Below, in pieces: positions 1 through 10,100 of a stretch of DNA of 64,000 nt. The notes beneath the pieces are model-generated. The model was not told the origin of the DNA. It made no database searches and saw nothing but the letters and a program-made list of their open reading frames with translations. Origin of the DNA: Chrysopilus asiliformis. Taxonomy: Eukaryota; Arthropoda; Insecta; Diptera; Rhagionidae. Position 1 is the first letter of the stretch. The number at the start of each line of letters is the position of its first letter. The position numbers and the translations under genes were made by a program. The DNA lies in assembly GCA_964034945.1 (NCBI GenBank), contig CAXIUK010000001.1, positions 62,001 to 126,000 on the forward strand. The letters are read 5' to 3'.

Positions 1-184
1 GGCTAAATTACCAGACGTAGATGCAAAAAATTAAAAATTTGCAGCATTTTTTCTTGGTTTTTTGGCTTGTGCCGGAGAACCGAAAATCCCACAGACTTCT
101 TATTTATCGTGGCATGTAGGTCTAACGCAGACCTTTCCATCGCAAAAAGTTGCAATGTTCTCCGATGTGTATTAACGAAGTTAT

Positions 185-369
185 GGCTAAATTACCAGAC
201 GTAGATGCAAAAAATTAAAAATTTGCAGCATTTTTTCTTGGTTTTTTTGGCTTGTGCCGGAAAACCGAAAATCCCACAGACTTATTATTTATCGTGGCAT
301 GTAGGTCTGACGCAGACCTTTCCATCGCAAAAAGTTGCAATGTTCTCCGATGTGTATTAACGAAGTTAT
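185..369 (+). repeat. 185-bp monomer with T7 run (class Q-gc)
   Basis: The second T-run has seven T rather than six, and the copy carries A77 and A99. The same monomer recurs at 7362-7546 in the large duplication. Related T7 monomers with tt at 152-153 occur at 56118 and 58327. Confidence 0.9.
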
Positions 370-942
370 GGCTAAATTACCAGACGTAGATGCAAAAAAT
401 TAAAAATTTGCAGCATTTTTTCTTGGTTTTTTGGCTTGTGCCGGAGAACCGAAAATCCCACAGTATTATTATTTATCGTGGCATGTAGGTCTGACGCAGA
501 CCTTTCCATCGCAAAAAGTTTCAATGTTCTCCGATGTGTATTAACGAAGTTATGGCTAAATTACCAGACGTAGATGCAAAAAATTAAAAATTTGCAGCAT
601 TTTTTCTTGGTTTTTTGGCTTGTGCCGGAGAACCGAAAATCCCACAGACTTATTATTTATCGTGGCATGTAGGTCTGACGCAGACCTTTCCATCGCAAAA
701 AGTTGCAATGTCCTCCGATGTGTATTAACGAAGTTATGGCTAAATTACCAGACGTAGATGCAAAAAATTAAAAATTTGCAGCATTTTTTCTTGGTTTTTT
801 GGCTTGTGCCGGAGAACCAAAAATCCCACAGACTTCTTATTTATCGTGGCATGTAGGTCTGACGCAGACCTTTCCATCGCAAAAAGTTGCAATGTTCTCC
901 GATGTGTATTAACGAAGTTATGGCTAAATTACCAGACGTAGA

Positions 943-964
943 TGCAAAAAATTAAAAATTTGCA
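943..964. repeat. A/T-rich dyad TGCAAA...TTTGCA (unit 22-43)
   Basis: Six-base inverted arms surround a 10-base spacer made only of A and T, shown in the reference monomer. The dyad is kept in nearly all copies. A39 monomers (for example at 2800, 9977, 16233, 30033 and 31321) change one base of the right arm and weaken it. Confidence 0.75.
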
Positions 965-984
965 GCATTTTTTCTTGGTTTTTT
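946..984. other. Phased A/T tracts, predicted bent DNA (unit 25-63)
   Basis: Four runs lie close together: A6 at unit 25-30, A5T3 at 33-40, T6 at 47-52 and T6 at 58-63. Their centres are spaced roughly 9, 13 and 11 bp apart, near one helical turn. Such phasing is known to curve DNA and is common in satellites that position nucleosomes. Curvature itself is inferred, not measured. Confidence 0.6.
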
Positions 985-993
985 GGCTTGTGC

Positions 994-1085
994 CGGAGAA
1001 CCGAAAATCCCACAGACTTCTTATTTATCGTGGCATGTAGGTCTGACGCAGACCTTTCCATCGCAAAAAGTTGCAATGTTCTCCG
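994..1085. repeat. Long-range 8-bp inverted repeat, CGGAGAAC / GTTCTCCG (unit 73-80 and 157-164)
   Basis: The left arm is at 994-1001 and the right arm at 1078-1085 in the reference monomer, with 76 bases between that contain the 17-bp palindrome. In a transcript the arms could close a stem around that hairpin. Variants A77 and C159 each create a mismatch and I saw no compensating change, so conservation as RNA structure is doubtful. Confidence 0.6.
1039..1055. repeat. 17-bp palindrome in the monomer, AGGTCTG-acg-CAGACCT (unit 118-134)
   Basis: Two perfect 7-base arms flank a 3-base spacer, shown here in the reference monomer. The element is present in essentially every copy. Variants at unit 124 (A or C in place of G, for example near 124, 7301, 24782 and 27910) break the innermost G-C pair, and a few copies change the spacer or the right arm (T126 near 1966, G>T near 39146). 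It could be a protein-binding palindrome or a small cruciform/hairpin; function is not shown. Confidence 0.85.
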
Positions 1086-4000
1086 ATGTGTATTAACGAA
1101 GTTATGGCTAAATTACCAGACGTAGATGCAAAAAATTAAAAATTTGCAGCATTTTTTCTTGGTTTTTTGGCTTGTGCCGGAGAACCGAAAATTCCACAGA
1201 CTTCTTATTTATCGTGGCATGTAGGTCTGACGCAGACCTTTCCATCGCAAAAAGTTGCAATGTTCTCCGATGTGTATTAACGAAGTTATGGCTAAATTAC
1301 CAGACGTAGATGCAAAAAATTAAAAATTTGCAGCATTTTTTCTTGGTTTTTTGGCTTGTGCCGGAGAACCGAAAATCCCACAGACTTCTTATTTATCGTG
1401 GCATGTAGGTCTGACGCAGACCTTTCCATCGCAAAAAGTTTCAATGTTCTCCGATGTATATTAACGAAGTTATGGCTAAATTACCAGACGTAGATGCAAA
1501 AAATTAAAAATTTGCAGCATTTTTTCTTGGTTTTTTGGCTTGTGCCGGAGAACCGAAAATCCCACAGTCTTATTATTTATCGTAGCATGTAGGTCTGACG
1601 CAGACCTTTCCATCGCAAAAAGTTGCAATGTTCTCCGATGTGTATTAACGAAGTTATGGCTAAATTACTAGACGTAGATGCAAAAAATTAAAAATTTGCA
1701 GCATTTTTTCTTGGTTTTTTGGCTTGTGCCGGAGAACCGAAAATCCCACAGACTTCTTATTTATCGTGGCATGTAGGTCTGACGCAGACCTTTCCATCGC
1801 AAAAAGTTGCAATGTTCTCCGATGTGTATTAACGAAGTTATGGCTAAATTACCAGACGTAGATGCAAAAAATTAAAAATTTGCAGCATTTTTTCTTGGTT
1901 TTTTGGCTTGTGCCGGAGAACCGAAAATCCCACAGACTTCTTATTTATCGTGGCATGTAGGTCTGATGCAGACCTTTCCATCGCAAAAAGTTTCAATGTT
2001 CTCCGATGTGTATTAACGAAGTTATGGCTAAATTACCAGACGTAGATGCAAAAAATTAAAAATTTGCAGCATTTTTTCTTGGTTTTTTGGCTTGTGCCGG
2101 AGAACCGAAAATCCCACAGACTTCTTATTTATCGTGGCATGTAGGTCTGACGCAGACCTTTCCATCGCAAAAAGTTGCAATGTTCTCCGATGTGTATTAA
2201 CGAAGTTATGGCTAAATTACCAGACGTAGATGCAAAAAATTAAAAATTTGCAGCATTTTTTCTTGGTTTTTTGGCTTGTGCCGGAGAACCGAAAATCCCA
2301 CAGACTTCTTATTTATCGTGGCATGTAGGTCTGACGCAGACCTTTCCATCGCAAAAAGTTGCAATGTTCTCCGATGTGTATTAACGAAGTTATGGCTAAA
2401 TTACCAGACGTAGATGCAAAAAATTAAAAATTTGCAGCATTTTTTCTTGGTTTTTTGGCTTGTGCCGGAGAACCGAAAATCCCACAGACTTCTTATTTAT
2501 CGTGGCATGTAGGTCTGACGCAGACCTTTCCATCGCAAAAAGTTGCAATGTTCTCCGATGTGTATTAACGAAGTTATGGCTAAATTACCAGACGTAGATG
2601 CAAAAAATTAAAAATTTGCAGCATTTTTTCTTGGTTTTTTGGCTTGTGCCGGAGAACCGAAAATCCCACAGACTTCTTATTTATCGTGGCATGTAGGTCT
2701 GACGCAGACCTTTCCATCGCAAAAAGTTTCAATGTTCTCCGATGTGTATTAACGAAGTTATGGCTAAATTACCAGACGTAGATGCAAAAAATTAAAAATA
2801 TGCAGCATTTTTTCTTGGTTTTTTGGCTTGTGCCGGAGAACCGAAAATCCCACAGACTTATTATTTATCGTGGCATGTAGGTCTGACGCAGACCTTTCCA
2901 TCGCAAAAAGTTGCAATGTTCTCCGATGTGTATTAACGAAGTTATGGCTAAATTACCAGACGTAGATGCAAAAAATTAAAAATTTGCAGCATTTTTTCTT
3001 GGTTTTTTGGCTTGTGCCGGAGAACCGAAAATCCCACAGACTTCTTATTTATCGTGGCATGTAGGTCTGACGCAGACCTTTCCATCGCAAAAAGTTTTAA
3101 TGTTCTCCGATGTGTATTAACGAAGTTATGGCTAAATTACCAGACGTAGATGCAAAAAATTAAAAATTTGCAGCATTTTTTCTTGGTTTTTTGGCTTGTG
3201 CCGGAGAACCGAAAATCCCACAGACTTATTATTTATCGTGGCATGTAGGTCTGACGCAGACCTTTCCATCGCAAAAAGTTTCAATGTTCTCCGATGTGTA
3301 TTAACGAAGTTATGGCTAAATTACCAGACGTAGATGCAAAAAATTAAAAATTTGCAGCATTTTTTCTTGGTTTTTTGGCTTGTGCCGGAGAACCGAAAAT
3401 CCCACAGACTTCTTATTTATCGTGGCATGTAGGTCTGACGCAGACCTTTCCATCGCAAAAAGTTTCAATGTTCTCCGATGTGTATTAACGAAGTTATGGC
3501 TAAATTACCAGACGTAGATGCAAAAAATTAAAAATTTGCAGCATTTTTTCTTGGTTTTTTGGCTTGTGCCGGAGAACCAAAAATCCCACAGACTTCTTAT
3601 TTATCGTGGCATGTAGGTCTGACGCAGACCTTTCCATCGCAAAAAGTTTCAATGTTCTCCGATGTGTATTAACGAAGTTATGGCTAAATTACCAGACGTA
3701 GATGCAAAAAATTAAAAATTTGCAGCTTTTTTTCTTGGTTTTTTGGCTTGTGCCGGAGAACCGAAAATCCCACAGACTTCTTATTTATCGTGGCATGTAG
3801 GTCTGACGCAGACCTTTCCATCGCAAAAAGTTGCAATGTTCTCCGATGTGTATTAACGAAGTTATGGCTAAATTACCAGACGTAGATGCAAAAAATTAAA
3901 AATTTGCAGCATTTTTTCTTGGTTTTTTGGCTTGTGCCGGAGAACCGAAAATCCCACAGACTTCTTATTTATCGTGGCATGTAGGTCTGACGCAGACCTT

Positions 4001-5521
4001 TCCATCGCAAAAAGTTGCAATGTCCTCCGATGTGTATTAACGAAGTTATGGCTAAATTACCAGACGTAGATGCAAAAAATTAAAAATTTGCAGCATTTTT
4101 TCTTGGTTTTTTGGCTTGTGCCGGAGAACCGAAAATCCCACAGACTTCTTATTTATCGTGGCATGTAGGTCTGACGCAGACCTTTCCATCGCAAAAAGTT
4201 GCAATGTTCTCCGATGTGTATTAACGAAGTTATGGCTAAATTACCAGACGTAGATGCAAAAAATTAAAAATTTGCAGCATTTTTTCTTGGTTTTTTGGCT
4301 TGTGCCGGAGAACCGAAAATCCCACAGACTTCTTATTTATCGTGGCATGTAGGTCTGACGCAGACCTTTCCATCGCAAAAAGTTGCAATGTTCTCCGATG
4401 TGTATTAACGAAGTTATGGCTAAATTACCAGACGTAGATGCAAAAAATTAAAAATTTGCAGCATTTTTTCTTGGTTTTTTGGCTTGTGCCGGAAAACCGA
4501 AAATCCCACAGACTTATTATTTATCGTGGCATGTAGGTCTGACGCAGACCTTTCCATCGCAAAAAGTTGCAATGTTCTCCGATGTGTATTAACGAAGTTA
4601 TGGCTAAATTACCAGACGTAGATGCAAAAAATTAAAAATTTGCAGCATTTTTTCTTGGTTTTTTGGCTTGTGCCGGAGAACCGAAAATCCCACAGTCTTA
4701 TTATTTATCGTGGCATGTAGGTCTGACGCAGACCTTTCCATCGCAAAAAGTTTCAATGTTCTCCGATGTGTATTAACGAAGTTATGGCTAAATTACCAGA
4801 CGTAGATGCAAAAAATTAAAAATTTGCAGCATTTTTTCTTGGTTTTTTGGCTTGTGCCGGAGAACCGAAAATCCCACAGACTTATTATTTATCGTGGCAT
4901 GTAGGTCTGACGCAGACCTTTCCATCGCAAAAAGTTGCAATGTCCTCCGATGTGTATTAACGAAGTTATGGCTAAATTACCAGACGTAGATGCAAAAAAT
5001 TAAAAATATGCAGCATTTTTTCTTGGTTTTTTGGCTTGTACCGGAGAACCGAAAATCCCACAGACTTATTATTTATCGTGGCATGTAGGTCTGACGCAGA
5101 CCTTTCCATCGCAAAAAGTTGCAATGTTCTCCGATGTGTATTAACGAAGTTATGGCTAAATTACCAGACGTAGATGCAAAAAATTAAAAATTTGCAGCAT
5201 TTTTTCTTGGTTTTTTGGCTTGTGCCGGAGAACCGAAAATCCCACAGACTTCTTATTTATCGTGGCATGTAGGTCTGACGCAGACCTTTCCATCGCAAAA
5301 AGTTTTAATGTTCTCCGATGTGTATTAACGAAGTTATGGCTAAATTACCAGACGTAGATGCAAAAAATTAAAAATTTGCAGCATTTTTTCTTGGTTTTTT
5401 GGCTTGTGCCGGAGAACCGAAAATCCCACAGACTTATTATTTATCGTGGCATGTAGGTCTGACGCAGACCTTTCCATCGCAAAAAGTTTCAATGTTCTCC
5501 GATGTGTATTAACGAAGTTAT

Positions 5522-5705
5522 GGCTAAATTACCAGACGTAGATGCAAAAAATTAAAAATTTGCAGCATTTTTTCTTGGTTTTTTGGCTTGTGCCGGAGAA
5601 CCAAAAATCCCACAGACATCTTATTTATTGTAGCATGTAGGTCTGACGCAGACCTTTCCATCGCAAAAAGTTTTAATGTTCTCCGATGTGTATTAACGAA
5701 GTTAT
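5522..5705 (+). repeat. Recombinant monomer: B-type middle, consensus tail
   Basis: It carries A82, A97, T108 and A111 like the B subfamily, but its 140-153 block is the standard one, with tt at 152-153. It is duplicated at 12699-12882. It sits one P-tc monomer before the first B cluster. Confidence 0.85.
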
Positions 5706-5889
5706 GGCTAAATTACCAGACGTAGATGCAAAAAATTAAAAATTTGCAGCATTTTTTCTTGGTTTTTTGGCTTGTGCCGGAGAACTGAAAATCCCACAGA
5801 CTTATTATTTATCGTGGCATGTAGGTCTGACGCAGACCTTTCCATCGCAAAAAGTTTCAATGTTCTCCGATGTGTATTAACGAAGTTAT

Positions 5890-6441
5890 GGCTAAATTAC
5901 CAGACGTAGATGCAAAAAATTAAAAATTTGCAGCATTTTTTCTTGGTTTTTTGGCTTGTGCCGGAGAACCAAAAATCCCACAGACATCTTATTTATTGTA
6001 GCATGTAGGTCTGACGCAGACCTTTCCAACAAGTATAGATACAATGTTCTCCGATGTGTATTAACGAAGTTATGGCTAAATTACCAGACGTAGATGCAAA
6101 AAATTAAAAATTTGCAGCATTTTTTCTTGGTTTTTTGGCTTGTGCCGGAGAACCAAAAATCCCACAGACTTCTTATTTATTGTAGCATGTAGGTCTGACG
6201 CAGACCTTTCCAACAAGTATAGATACAATGTTCTCCGATGTGTATTAACGAAGTTATGGCTAAATTACCAGACGTAGATGCAAAAAATTAAAAATTTGCA
6301 GCATTTTTTCTTGGTTTTTTGGCTTGTGCCGGAGAACCAAAAATCCCACAGACATCTTATTTATTGTAGCATGTAGGTCTGACGCAGACCTTTCCAACAA
6401 GTATAGATACAATGTTCTCCGATGTGTATTAACGAAGTTAT
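5890..6441 (+). repeat. First B-subfamily cluster, three monomers
   Basis: The three monomers start at 5890, 6074 and 6258. Unit 140-153 reads ACAAGTATAGATAC in place of TCGCAAAAAGTTGC (eight of 14 bases differ, same length). They also share A82, T108 and A111; the first and third have A97. This is roughly 11-12 differences from consensus, far more than other monomers show. The trio recurs at 13067-13618. Confidence 0.92.
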
Positions 6442-7177
6442 GGCTAAATTACCAGACGTAGATGCAAAAAATTAAAAATTTGCAGCATTTTTTCTTGGTT
6501 TTTTGGCTTGTGCCGGAGAACCAAAAATCCCACAGACTTCTTATTTATCGTGGCATGTAGGTCTGACGCAGACCTTTCCATCGCAAAAAGTTTCAATGTT
6601 CTCCGATGTGTATTAACGAAGTTATGGCTAAATTACCAGACGTAGATGCAAAAAATTAAAAATTTGCAGCATTTTTTCTTGGTTTTTTGGCTTGTGCCGG
6701 AGAACCGAAAATCCCACAGACTTCTTATTTATCGTGGCATGTAGGTCTGACGCAGACCTTTCCATCGCAAAAAGTTGCAATGTTCTCCGATGTGTATTAA
6801 CGAAGTTATGGCTAAATTACCAGACGTAGATGCAAAAAATTAAAAATTTGCAGCATTTTTTCTTGGTTTTTTGGCTTGTGCCGGAGAACCGAAAATCCCA
6901 CAGACTTCTTATTTATCGTGGCATGTAGGTCTGACGCAGACCTTTCCATCGCAAAAAGTTGCAATGTTCTCCGATGTGTATTAACGAAGTTATGGCTAAA
7001 TTACCAGACGTAGATGCAAAAAATTAAAAATTTGCAGCATTTTTTCTTGGTTTTTTGGCTTGTGCCGGAGAACCGAAAATCCCACAGACTTATTATTTAT
7101 CGTGGCATGTAGGTCTGACGCAGACCTTTCCATCGCAAAAAGTTTCAATGTTCTCCGATGTGTATTAACGAAGTTAT

Positions 7178-10100
7178 GGCTAAATTACCAGACGTAGATG
7201 CAAAAAATTAAAAATTTGCAGCATTTTTTCTTGGTTTTTTGGCTTGTGCCGGAGAACCGAAAATCCCACAGACTTCTTATTTATCGTGGCATGTAGGTCT
7301 AACGCAGACCTTTCCATCGCAAAAAGTTGCAATGTTCTCCGATGTGTATTAACGAAGTTATGGCTAAATTACCAGACGTAGATGCAAAAAATTAAAAATT
7401 TGCAGCATTTTTTCTTGGTTTTTTTGGCTTGTGCCGGAAAACCGAAAATCCCACAGACTTATTATTTATCGTGGCATGTAGGTCTGACGCAGACCTTTCC
7501 ATCGCAAAAAGTTGCAATGTTCTCCGATGTGTATTAACGAAGTTATGGCTAAATTACCAGACGTAGATGCAAAAAATTAAAAATTTGCAGCATTTTTTCT
7601 TGGTTTTTTGGCTTGTGCCGGAGAACCGAAAATCCCACAGTCTTATTATTTATCGTGGCATGTAGGTCTGACGCAGACCTTTCCATCGCAAAAAGTTTCA
7701 ATGTTCTCCGATGTGTATTAACGAAGTTATGGCTAAATTACCAGACGTAGATGCAAAAAATTAAAAATTTGCAGCATTTTTTCTTGGTTTTTTGGCTTGT
7801 GCCGGAGAACCGAAAATCCCACAGACTTATTATTTATCGTGGCATGTAGGTCTGACGCAGACCTTTCCATCGCAAAAAGTTGCAATGTCCTCCGATGTGT
7901 ATTAACGAAGTTATGGCTAAATTACCAGACGTAGATGCAAAAAATTAAAAATTTGCAGCATTTTTTCTTGGTTTTTTGGCTTGTGCCGGAGAACCAAAAA
8001 TCCCACAGACTTCTTATTTATCGTGGCATGTAGGTCTGACGCAGACCTTTCCATCGCAAAAAGTTGCAATGTTCTCCGATGTGTATTAACGAAGTTATGG
8101 CTAAATTACCAGACGTAGATGCAAAAAATTAAAAATTTGCAGCATTTTTTCTTGGTTTTTTGGCTTGTGCCGGAGAACCGAAAATCCCACAGACTTCTTA
8201 TTTATCGTGGCATGTAGGTCTGACGCAGACCTTTCCATCGCAAAAAGTTGCAATGTTCTCCGATGTGTATTAACGAAGTTATGGCTAAATTACCAGACGT
8301 AGATGCAAAAAATTAAAAATTTGCAGCATTTTTTCTTGGTTTTTTGGCTTGTGCCGGAGAACCGAAAATTCCACAGACTTCTTATTTATCGTGGCATGTA
8401 GGTCTGACGCAGACCTTTCCATCGCAAAAAGTTGCAATGTTCTCCGATGTGTATTAACGAAGTTATGGCTAAATTACCAGACGTAGATGCAAAAAATTAA
8501 AAATTTGCAGCATTTTTTCTTGGTTTTTTGGCTTGTGCCGGAGAACCGAAAATCCCACAGACTTCTTATTTATCGTGGCATGTAGGTCTGACGCAGACCT
8601 TTCCATCGCAAAAAGTTTCAATGTTCTCCGATGTATATTAACGAAGTTATGGCTAAATTACCAGACGTAGATGCAAAAAATTAAAAATTTGCAGCATTTT
8701 TTCTTGGTTTTTTGGCTTGTGCCGGAGAACCGAAAATCCCACAGTCTTATTATTTATCGTAGCATGTAGGTCTGACGCAGACCTTTCCATCGCAAAAAGT
8801 TGCAATGTTCTCCGATGTGTATTAACGAAGTTATGGCTAAATTACTAGACGTAGATGCAAAAAATTAAAAATTTGCAGCATTTTTTCTTGGTTTTTTGGC
8901 TTGTGCCGGAGAACCGAAAATCCCACAGACTTCTTATTTATCGTGGCATGTAGGTCTGACGCAGACCTTTCCATCGCAAAAAGTTGCAATGTTCTCCGAT
9001 GTGTATTAACGAAGTTATGGCTAAATTACCAGACGTAGATGCAAAAAATTAAAAATTTGCAGCATTTTTTCTTGGTTTTTTGGCTTGTGCCGGAGAACCG
9101 AAAATCCCACAGACTTCTTATTTATCGTGGCATGTAGGTCTGATGCAGACCTTTCCATCGCAAAAAGTTTCAATGTTCTCCGATGTGTATTAACGAAGTT
9201 ATGGCTAAATTACCAGACGTAGATGCAAAAAATTAAAAATTTGCAGCATTTTTTCTTGGTTTTTTGGCTTGTGCCGGAGAACCGAAAATCCCACAGACTT
9301 CTTATTTATCGTGGCATGTAGGTCTGACGCAGACCTTTCCATCGCAAAAAGTTGCAATGTTCTCCGATGTGTATTAACGAAGTTATGGCTAAATTACCAG
9401 ACGTAGATGCAAAAAATTAAAAATTTGCAGCATTTTTTCTTGGTTTTTTGGCTTGTGCCGGAGAACCGAAAATCCCACAGACTTCTTATTTATCGTGGCA
9501 TGTAGGTCTGACGCAGACCTTTCCATCGCAAAAAGTTGCAATGTTCTCCGATGTGTATTAACGAAGTTATGGCTAAATTACCAGACGTAGATGCAAAAAA
9601 TTAAAAATTTGCAGCATTTTTTCTTGGTTTTTTGGCTTGTGCCGGAGAACCGAAAATCCCACAGACTTCTTATTTATCGTGGCATGTAGGTCTGACGCAG
9701 ACCTTTCCATCGCAAAAAGTTGCAATGTTCTCCGATGTGTATTAACGAAGTTATGGCTAAATTACCAGACGTAGATGCAAAAAATTAAAAATTTGCAGCA
9801 TTTTTTCTTGGTTTTTTGGCTTGTGCCGGAGAACCGAAAATCCCACAGACTTCTTATTTATCGTGGCATGTAGGTCTGACGCAGACCTTTCCATCGCAAA
9901 AAGTTTCAATGTTCTCCGATGTGTATTAACGAAGTTATGGCTAAATTACCAGACGTAGATGCAAAAAATTAAAAATATGCAGCATTTTTTCTTGGTTTTT
10001 TGGCTTGTGCCGGAGAACCGAAAATCCCACAGACTTATTATTTATCGTGGCATGTAGGTCTGACGCAGACCTTTCCATCGCAAAAAGTTGCAATGTTCTC

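Larger units (their letters stand above)
922..1105 (+). repeat. Reference monomer (consensus, class C-gc)
   Basis: This copy matches the majority base at every variable site and serves as the coordinate reference. It begins GGCTAAATTACC and ends AACGAAGTTAT, 184 bp. Order of elements: dyad TGCAAA/TTTGCA at unit 22-43; T6 runs at 47-52 and 58-63; CGGAGAAC at 73-80; variable sites 77, 82, 95-99, 108 and 111; palindrome at 118-134; variable sites 143, 147, 152-153 and 159; GTTCTCCG at 157-164. The majority of variation in the array falls between 77 and 159, whereas 1-38 and 160-184 are almost invariant. This consensus copy type is frequent across the array. No similarity to a tRNA, 7SL or 5S-derived SINE promoter is visible. 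Confidence 0.95.
1..6625 (+). repeat. 36-monomer segment, copy 1 of a 7,177-bp-spaced duplication
   Basis: The class string of these 36 monomers recurs from 7178. Shared rare markers in order: A124 (position 124); T7 Q monomer (185); S monomer (370); C159 monomer (554); A124-free K monomer (738); T88 monomer (1106); A169 (1290); S with A111 (1474); T12 (1658); T126 (1842); A39 (2762); tt (2946); T46 (3682); B subfamily at 5890-6441. The left boundary lies at or before the window edge. Single-base differences from copy 2 include A465, A5040 and T5786. Confidence 0.92.

Noticed and set aside
1039..1055. Nuclear-receptor or CREB-type response element in the palindrome
   Set aside because: AGGTCT/AGACCT departs from AGGTCA/TGACCT, and TGACGCA is only part of a CRE. 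A chance match is likely without binding data.
922..1105. CENP-B box in the monomer
   Set aside because: I searched both strands of the consensus for TTCG-N4-A-N2-CGGG. The nearest reverse-strand match, TTCGGTTCTCCGGC, lacks the required A and the CGGG.
922..1105. SINE or tRNA-derived origin with Pol III A and B boxes
   Set aside because: No convincing GGTTCGANNCC-type B box exists on either strand, and two T6 runs on the plus strand would end a Pol III transcript early.
922..1105. Monomer as an ancient dimer of about 92 bp
   Set aside because: The halves do not align by eye. Only a weak likeness between GCAAAAAA...TTTGCA at 23-43 and GCAAAAAGTTGCA at 142-154 is visible, too short and A/T-rich to count.
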